The notes under the pieces were generated by a model that saw nothing but the letters and a program-made list of their open reading frames with translations, ran no database searches and was not told the DNA's origin. A stretch of 9,160 nt of DNA from Chloroflexota bacterium (GTDB lineage Bacteria > Chloroflexota > UBA6077). Each line of letters starts with the position of its first letter. The first letter of the stretch is position 1. A program made the translations under genes and the position numbers. Shown here piece after piece: positions 5,539 to 9,160 of the stretch. Location: assembly GCA_021788565.1 (NCBI GenBank), contig JAJYKO010000153.1, positions 1 to 9,160 on the forward strand, given 5' to 3'.

Positions 5539-5584
5539 CTTTTAATCCGTGGGTCGAGGGTCCGAATCCCTCCCGGCTCACCCA
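5539..5584. repeat. Right attachment-site copy: tRNA-Lys 3' fragment
   Basis: An exact 46-bp copy of 3941-3986, lacking the acceptor 5' strand, D-arm and 5' anticodon stem, so it cannot form a tRNA. It shares the unusual T-loop C55. It is followed 6 bp later by an intrinsic terminator. Confidence 0.88.
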
Positions 5585-5590
5585 ATATGT

Positions 5591-5624
5591 AGGGCCTCCA
5601 CGCACGATGGAGGCCCTTATTTTG
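5591..5624 (+). terminator. Intrinsic terminator, probably the tRNA-Lys terminator before insertion
   Basis: A perfect 10-bp stem AGGGCCTCCA/TGGAGGCCCT with a 7-nt loop (CGCACGA) is followed by TATTTTG. It begins 6 bp after the tRNA fragment at 5539-5584. No comparable terminator directly follows the intact tRNA at 3982, which supports the insertion reading. Confidence 0.85.
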
Positions 5625-5659
5625 TGTCCTGATGCCCTTCCGGACGGCTCCCGGGCAGG

Positions 5660-5692
5660 ACTTGCTAACGGTTTGCAAACGGATTGCTAACG
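5660..5692. repeat. Three tandem 11-bp repeats, candidate recombinase arm sites
   Basis: Units ACTTGCTAACG, GTTTGCAAACG and GATTGCTAACG follow with no gap (consensus RNTTGCWAACG). The 11-bp period places them on the same DNA face. They lie 76 bp beyond the right att copy and outside the 1.6-kb element. Short direct repeats of this length near att cores are usual arm-type sites of tyrosine recombinases; another DNA-binding protein is possible. In 5693-5820 I see nothing further. Confidence 0.6.
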
Positions 5693-5820
5693 TCACGGCT
5701 GCCGAGCCGCCTCCAGGGCCTTATCCTGTTCCTATTTGGCCAGAGGCCTTCATAGGCTCTTCCGTTTCTTTCTGGTCTGGGGGCCAATCCGAGGCCGTTT
5801 CTCGTGTCCCAAGGGGTTCC

Positions 5821-6246
5821 TCATCCCTCCTGCTCCTCGAGGATCGTCAGGAAGGTTGCCGCATCGACGATCCTCACCCCTTCATATTCCCCAATCACCA
5901 AGAGGTCCTCATCCTCGGTCACGAGGTACTCCGCCCCCGCAGCCAAGGCAGTGGCCAGGAACTTATCGTCTTTCGCGTCTCGCGAGACGGCAGGGATAGC
6001 TGGCGCCTCCACGATCTCGGCCTGGCCAAGGATGTCGATGACCCTGGCCAGGTCCATACCCGTAAGGCTCCGGAACTTGGCGGTAAGCTCCGGCCGATGA
6101 AGCACGTCGAGGATCTCCATGATGACCGGCCGGGAGAGAAAGAGGCGGTACTGGTGGGAGCGCATGAACACGGCACGGCCCCACCGGCTATGGGGATTGA
6201 TCAGGCCGCGGACGAAGACGACGGTGTCGAAGACGGCCCTAAGCAT
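5821..6246 (-). CDS. PIN-domain toxin (VapC-like, PIN_3 type)
   Basis: 141 residues, full length for a PIN-domain ribonuclease of the 'toxin component, PIN family' group. Expected Mg2+-binding acids are visible: D7 (RAVFDTVV), E44 (PVIMEILDVL), D93/D94 (RDAKDDKFLATALA) and D112 (VTEDEDLL). Such toxins usually cleave tRNA or rRNA in the cytoplasm and are held in check by the antitoxin made from the same operon. The ATG overlaps the antitoxin gene by 8 bp, giving coupled translation. It sits just right of the tRNA-borne element, a common place for toxin-antitoxin cargo, though it could be ordinary chromosome. The specific RNA target is unknown. Confidence 0.88.
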   Translation of the reverse strand: MLRAVFDTVVFVRGLINPHSRWGRAVFMRSHQYRLFLSRPVIMEILDVLHRPELTAKFRSLTGMDLARVIDILGQAEIVEAPAIPAVSRDAKDDKFLATALAAGAEYLVTEDEDLLVIGEYEGVRIVDAATFLTILEEQEG

Positions 6247-6544
6247 GCTTCTTACGGCTCTCGGCCACGGCTCGGGTTATGGCCTCGTCGATCTCCTCCT
6301 CCCCGACCCGCGCCGCTTCATCCCGTACGGGGGCGAAGAGGTCGTACAGTTCCCTCATCCAGGGAGAACCCGCCGCCGTCTCAGTGACACGCATCGGCTT
6401 AATGCGCAGCTCCCCCTCCCTCAGAGTCATCTGAAGGACGCTGCCCTCGGTGATGCCGAGCTGTTTGCGGAACTCGGCGGGGATGGTGATCTGGCCACCT
6501 CTTAATGGTCGAACGATTCTACTCATAGGCTCTCGTTCCTTCAC
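6239..6544 (-). CDS. AbrB/MazE-type antitoxin
   Basis: 101 residues from the GTG at 6542-6544. The SpoVT/AbrB swapped-hairpin domain is at about 9-50 (RPLRGGQITIPAEFRKQLGI, then GSVLQMTLREGELRIKP). The remaining 50 residues, with PWMRELYDLFAPVRDE and a charged helix, should bind the PIN toxin. This GTG has AGGAGG 8 nt upstream; the ATG at 6524-6526 fits the family start better but has a weaker ribosome site, so either is possible. The protein likely neutralises the downstream PIN toxin and represses the shared promoter through the repeats at 6570-6605. Confidence 0.87.
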   Translation of the reverse strand: MKEREPMSRIVRPLRGGQITIPAEFRKQLGITEGSVLQMTLREGELRIKPMRVTETAAGSPWMRELYDLFAPVRDEAARVGEEEIDEAITRAVAESRKKHA

Positions 6545-6569
6545 CCCCACCACCTCCTCGCGCTGCAAC

Positions 6570-6624
6570 GTAAATTACATAAAGAGTGCTACTGTATTTT
6601 ACATATTTGCTGAGCTGTTGTCAA
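6570..6624 (-). promoter_or_regulatory. Toxin-antitoxin promoter with paired operator repeats
   Basis: On the minus strand: TTGACA (6619-6624), a 17-bp spacer and TAAAAT (6596-6601), close to consensus. The repeats GTAAATTACATA (6570-6581) and GTATTTTACATA (6594-6605) match at 10 of 12 bases and start 24 bp apart. Each has a GTA-N3-TAC palindrome; one covers the -10 and the other lies in the leader. This fits cooperative autorepression by the AbrB antitoxin. Confidence 0.8.
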
Positions 6625-6928
6625 GTAGATGGTGCGTCCTCGCGTCCTCCAGGACCCGCCCGCCAGGCCCTAGCTTGGCTCCTCGCTCTTACCTCGGCCG
6701 GACGGTGGGAACAACCAGAGCGCGACTGAAGGTACCCTGAACCGTGGGACAGAACAGCCAATCTCAGGCAACGTCCGGTGAAACCCGGATGACGCTAATG
6801 CAAGAGACCTCCCAATTCACTAGAGCGGTGGGAATGGCGGTCGTGGCGAGGCCAGCTGGTCCCTGCGGCTGGCCCGCACTTCCCGCCACGCTCGGGCACT
6901 TTCTATCAGAAATGAAAGCAACTGTCCC

Positions 6929-6972
6929 CCAACTTTGTCACCCTCGCGCAAAGCAAACCCAACTTGTCACCC
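6929..6972. repeat. Direct repeat CCAACTT(T)GTCACCC, possible insertion-sequence end relic
   Basis: CCAACTTTGTCACCC (6929-6943) recurs as CCAACTTGTCACCC (6959-6972), differing by one T. A related CAACTGTCCCC precedes them (6919-6929). Tandem TGTCACC-type repeats resemble the multi-repeat ends of some insertion sequences (IS21-like), from memory. No transposase accompanies them. Confidence 0.35.
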
Positions 6973-6973
6973 A

Positions 6974-6979
6974 TATAAT
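6974..6979 (+). promoter_or_regulatory. Possible -10 box upstream of the beta-propeller gene
   Basis: A perfect TATAAT in a GC-rich context, with no good -35 at 16-18 bp. It would give a leader of about 80 nt to the ATG at 7068. Confidence 0.4.
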
Positions 6980-7067
6980 CCGCTAGTCTGGTTTGCACCG
7001 CCTCCAGCGCGCTTCCCTTATTGACCAATCGAATGCACGGAAGGTTGACAACGAGGAGGCCGAGCCA

Positions 7068-8129
7068 ATGGCTACTGATCCACGGTGGAAACTGTTCGTC
7101 GTGCTGCTCGTGGCGCCGCTCGTCGCGTTCGTCCCGATGTCCCGGGGTGTCGCCGCCACACCACCCACCGCGACCGAGTATGCCCTACCCGAGGGCAGCG
7201 ATCCGTGGGGAGTGGCGATAGACTCCAGCGGCAACGTCTGGGTCGCGGCGCCCGGGTGCGACCCAGGTACCAGCTGCTCGAGCACGACTCCCTCCGGCAT
7301 GATTGAAGAGTTCAACCCAGCTTCCTCCACCTGGACCAGTCACACGCTCCCCGCGGGATACGGCCAGGCCCTTTTCCTCGCCTTCGACACCGCGGGCAAC
7401 CTCTGGTTCACCTCGCCGTTCGCCAACGTCATCGGTACTCTCAACCCCGTGACGAAAGCCTTCCAGAAGTGGACGGTGCCCACGGCGAACTCACGTCCCT
7501 GGGACCTCACGGTCGATCGCCACGGCCGCATCTGGTTCACCGAGTTCTCCACCAACAAGATCGCTCGCTTCGATCCCAAGAACGGGAAGTTCCGCGAGAT
7601 CGCCACACCTTCCCCCGACAGCCATCCTTACGGCATCGCCGCGGGCGCTCACAACGATATCTGGTTCACAGAGAACAACGATACGGTGGGGCTCGTCGCC
7701 GAGACCAGCTCCGGGGTCTCCCTAAAGGGGTACAAGACCCGCGAGGAGCCGGCCCCCGGACTCACGCCGCATCTGATCGCGGTAGATCCGGACGGGAACG
7801 TGTGGTGGACCGAGGGTTTCGCGACCAGCCTTGGAGAGCTGAAGACGGACCGGGCGCGGCCCGGGACCAACCTCGGCGTCAGCGAGTACAGCTATTCGAG
7901 TGGCGGTCACACCTCCGGCATAGCCATCGACCACCACGGGCTGGTGTGGTTCGACGACTCCCTTCTTAACAAATACGGCTCCTTCCCCATCAGCGGGACC
8001 GGATCGTTTTCGGTTTACCCCACCCCGAGCGGGAGCGGCCATCCCCACGACGGGCTCGCGGTGGACAGCCAGGACCGCATCTGGATTGCCGAGGAGTTCG
8101 GCAACAAGCTCATGAAGGTCACCCAATAG
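7068..8129 (+). CDS. Secreted beta-propeller protein, virginiamycin B lyase (streptogramin lyase)-like
   Basis: 353 residues. Residues 1-30 are a signal peptide: Arg/Lys near the start, hydrophobic LFVVLLVAPLVAFV, and a likely cleavage after GVAA. The rest is built from repeats with the G(N/R)xW signature at about 55, 110, 153, 196, 243, 291 and 336, which predicts a seven-bladed propeller; blades read like PWGVAIDSSGNVWVA and DGLAVDSQDRIWIAE. This is the NHL/Vgb-like superfamily, which includes the lyase that linearises type B streptogramins. His and Glu residues in the last blades (H235, H281, E342/E343) could be the counterparts of its active site, but I cannot align them. A Cys pair (64, 70) may be a disulfide. 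The ATG is chosen over an upstream in-frame start because GAGGAGG lies about 8 nt ahead and the signal peptide begins there. Most members have no known substrate, so antibiotic resistance should not be assumed. Confidence 0.82.
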   Translation: MATDPRWKLFVVLLVAPLVAFVPMSRGVAATPPTATEYALPEGSDPWGVAIDSSGNVWVAAPGCDPGTSCSSTTPSGMIEEFNPASSTWTSHTLPAGYGQALFLAFDTAGNLWFTSPFANVIGTLNPVTKAFQKWTVPTANSRPWDLTVDRHGRIWFTEFSTNKIARFDPKNGKFREIATPSPDSHPYGIAAGAHNDIWFTENNDTVGLVAETSSGVSLKGYKTREEPAPGLTPHLIAVDPDGNVWWTEGFATSLGELKTDRARPGTNLGVSEYSYSSGGHTSGIAIDHHGLVWFDDSLLNKYGSFPISGTGSFSVYPTPSGSGHPHDGLAVDSQDRIWIAEEFGNKLMKVTQ

Positions 8130-8159
8130 GGCGCGGAACGCAAATCCGCCTGCTTATCG

Positions 8160-8217
8160 ATCCAGGACGCAAAGAGGCCCCCGAGGTTTACCTTGGGGGC
8201 CTCTTTGCGTCCTGGAT
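8160..8217. terminator. Long perfect hairpin, probable bidirectional terminator
   Basis: A 58-nt inverted repeat: 23 perfect base pairs at the base, then GAGG/CCTT (one G-T pair) and a TTTA loop. It contains AAAGAGGCCCCC and its mirror GGGGGCCTCTTT, so each strand has a GC stem ending in a short T-run. It lies between the convergent propeller gene (ends 8129) and epimerase gene (ends 8278) and would serve both. The outer pairing beyond the T-runs is unusually long for a plain terminator. Confidence 0.82.
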
Positions 8218-8277
8218 GAGCGCTATCGGGGCGCAGCCGCCCGACTACGCCGCGGGCTGCCCCGCCATCGGCACGGC

Positions 8278-9160
8278 CTACTTCGCCGATGGGATGGCGT
8301 TGGCCAGGGCGAGGGCCGTGGTCTGGTAGCCCTGGGGGTGGGCCCTGTGCCAGTTCCAGGCCGTGCGAACGATCTCGTCGAGGCCGGCGTGCCTCGGCGT
8401 CCACCCGAGCTCCCGCTTGATCTTGCTGGAGTCCGCGATCAGGATGGCGGGGTCCCCTTGCCTTCGCACGCCCATCACCACCGGAATGCGCCGCCCCGTG
8501 ATCTCTCGCGCAGCCTCGATTACCTGCAGGACGCTGAAGCCGCGGCCGTTGCCGAGGTTGTATGCGCGGCTGCCTCTGTCCAGGGCAGTCAGGGCCAGCA
8601 GGTGGGCCTCGGCCAGATCCAGCACGTGGATGTAGTCCCGAACGCAGGTCCCGTCCGGCGTCGGGTAGTCGCCGCCGAAAACCTCCACGTGTTCCCGCTG
8701 CCCCAGGGCGACCTGCAACACGATCGGGATGATGTGGTTCTCCGGCTCGTGGTCCTCGCCGCGCTCGCCGCTCGGAGGCGCCCCCGCGGCGTTGAAGTAG
8801 CGCAGACAGGCGTACCTCATTCCCCAGATACGGTCCGCCCAGTAGAGCATCCGCTCGATCATCGCTTTCGACTCGCCGTAAGGGCTCCCCGGCACGATCC
8901 GCTCTTCCTCCGAAATGGGGATGCGCTCCGGCCGATCGAAGAGGTTCGCCGTGGAGGAGAGGACGAACCGCTTCACCCTGTGCTGCGCCGCGCTCTGTAT
9001 CAGGTGCGCGGCGTTAGTCACGTTGTCGCCCAGGTAGAGGAAGGGCTCCTCCATCGACTCCCCGACCAGCGTGTTCGAGGCGAAGTGCATCACCGCGTCG
9101 AAGCGGTGCTCCGCGAAAAGGAGATCGAGGTCCGTCGTGCTGGCCAGATCGCCGTGAACG
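8278..9160 (-). CDS. galE: UDP-glucose 4-epimerase, N-terminus beyond the window
   Basis: Interconverts UDP-glucose and UDP-galactose with bound NAD+ (extended SDR family), feeding galactose use and surface polysaccharide synthesis in the cytosol. 293 codons are visible; the frame stays open to the right edge, and about 40 residues including the Gly-rich NAD motif are missing. Seen in order: [40 protein letters not shown] with the catalytic Ser region, PYGESK with catalytic Tyr and Lys, [50 protein letters not shown] and [15 protein letters not shown]. All are characteristic of GalE. The first in-frame ATG visible (9091-9093) is internal, inside the HFAS motif region, not the start. The gene converges on the beta-propeller gene with a strong hairpin between. 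Some GalE homologues act on other UDP- or dTDP-sugars, so the exact substrate is less sure than the family. Confidence 0.92.
   Translation of the reverse strand, partial: VHGDLASTTDLDLLFAEHRFDAVMHFASNTLVGESMEEPFLYLGDNVTNAAHLIQSAAQHRVKRFVLSSTANLFDRPERIPISEEERIVPGSPYGESKAMIERMLYWADRIWGMRYACLRYFNAAGAPPSGERGEDHEPENHIIPIVLQVALGQREHVEVFGGDYPTPDGTCVRDYIHVLDLAEAHLLALTALDRGSRAYNLGNGRGFSVLQVIEAAREITGRRIPVVMGVRRQGDPAILIADSSKIKRELGWTPRHAGLDEIVRTAWNWHRAHPQGYQTTALALANAIPSAK

Larger units (their letters stand above)
3941..5584. mobile_element. 1.6-kb integrative element in the tRNA-Lys 3' end, no integrase
   Basis: Bounded by two identical 46-bp copies of the tRNA-Lys 3' end, 1598 bp apart, with the intact tRNA on the left and only a 3' fragment on the right. 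An intrinsic terminator follows the right copy directly and probably once followed the tRNA itself, which suggests the interval was inserted. Cargo is four small genes in two divergent operons: an XRE and a ribbon-helix-helix-like gene leftward, a second XRE and a two-helix membrane protein rightward. The control region between the operons is visibly AT-richer than the flanks. No tyrosine or serine recombinase, replication or mobilisation gene fits in the space. It may be a satellite moved by a recombinase acting in trans, or the remnant of a larger island. Confidence 0.82.
6625..7067. other. Intergenic region of about 440 bp with hairpins, no convincing gene
   Basis: An open frame of 80 codons exists (6744-6986, +), but its composition is unlike a folded protein and I recognise nothing in it. 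Visible structure: a hairpin TCCGG-TGAAAC-CCGGA (6774-6789) and a larger interrupted stem in which CGTGGCG (6842-6848) pairs with CGCCACG (6884-6890), enclosing GGCCAGC (6850-6856) paired with GCTGGCC (6868-6874). These could be part of a structured RNA or of a decayed insertion. No known riboswitch core is recognised. Confidence 0.4.

Noticed and set aside
5478..5696. Leftward open frame of 72 codons across the right att copy, with GGIRTLDPRIKR
   Set aside because: This is the translated complement of the tRNA fragment, a well-known spurious annotation, not a gene.
5585..5820. Possible integrase remnant next to the right att copy
   Set aside because: I read both strands for the tyrosine recombinase R-H-R-Y motif surroundings and found none; only the terminator and 11-bp repeats are supported.
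5632..6387. Rightward open frame of 251 codons opposite the PIN and AbrB genes
   Set aside because: Antisense shadow of a convincing toxin-antitoxin pair; no ribosome site and no recognisable domain.
6774..6789. Hairpin with GGTGAAACCC considered as part of a riboswitch or group II intron
   Set aside because: No conserved core of any riboswitch class or intron domain V could be matched around it.
6744..6986. Rightward open frame of 80 codons in the intergenic region
   Set aside because: No family resemblance, no good ribosome site and a composition unlike a folded protein; kept only as part of the intergenic description.
1..9160. CRISPR array
   Set aside because: No regularly spaced repeats of 24-40 bp occur anywhere in the window.

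Overview
The window is GC-rich, with dense coding, frequent GTG starts and GTGA-type overlaps, and intergenic hairpin repeats. This fits an uncultured environmental bacterium, and the gene mix and repeat families remind me most of Chloroflexota. That assignment is an inference; no marker gene here settles it.

Layout. 2-2256 (+): the 3' part of a GH15 glucoamylase/trehalase-like glycoside hydrolase, translationally coupled to an SDR of the glucose 1-dehydrogenase type. Together they could release glucose and oxidise it. 2257-2363: a short convergent spacer with a repeat and an inverted repeat. 2364-3422 (-): a nitronate monooxygenase-like FMN enzyme with an extra four-cysteine segment. 3423-3910: about 490 bp without a gene, holding two groups of hairpin repeats and the -10 box of a tRNA gene; I see nothing else in 3653-3719 or 3760-3868. 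3911-3982: tRNA-Lys(TTT).

The most unusual part is 3941-5584. The last 42 bases of the tRNA plus 4 flanking bases (46 bp) recur exactly at 5539-5584, 1598 bp downstream, and the second copy is followed at once by a good intrinsic terminator. This is the signature of an integrative element in the tRNA 3' end. The element is only 1.6 kb and has no integrase. It carries two divergent operons: leftward, an XRE repressor and a ribbon-helix-helix-like protein; rightward, a second XRE regulator and a 59-residue two-helix membrane protein. Both promoters share one layout: an ATGCCT-NN-AGGYAT palindrome, then the -10, then GGGTACC. This looks like a compact two-repressor switch. Three tandem 11-bp repeats just beyond the right att copy (5660-5692) resemble recombinase arm sites.

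5821-6624 (-): an AbrB/PIN toxin-antitoxin operon with a near-consensus promoter and paired operator-like repeats. 6625-7067: about 440 bp without a convincing gene, containing hairpins and a direct repeat. 7068-8129 (+): a secreted seven-motif beta-propeller of the virginiamycin B lyase-like group. 8160-8217: a very long perfect hairpin, probably a bidirectional terminator. 8278-9160 (-): UDP-glucose 4-epimerase, cut off by the right edge.
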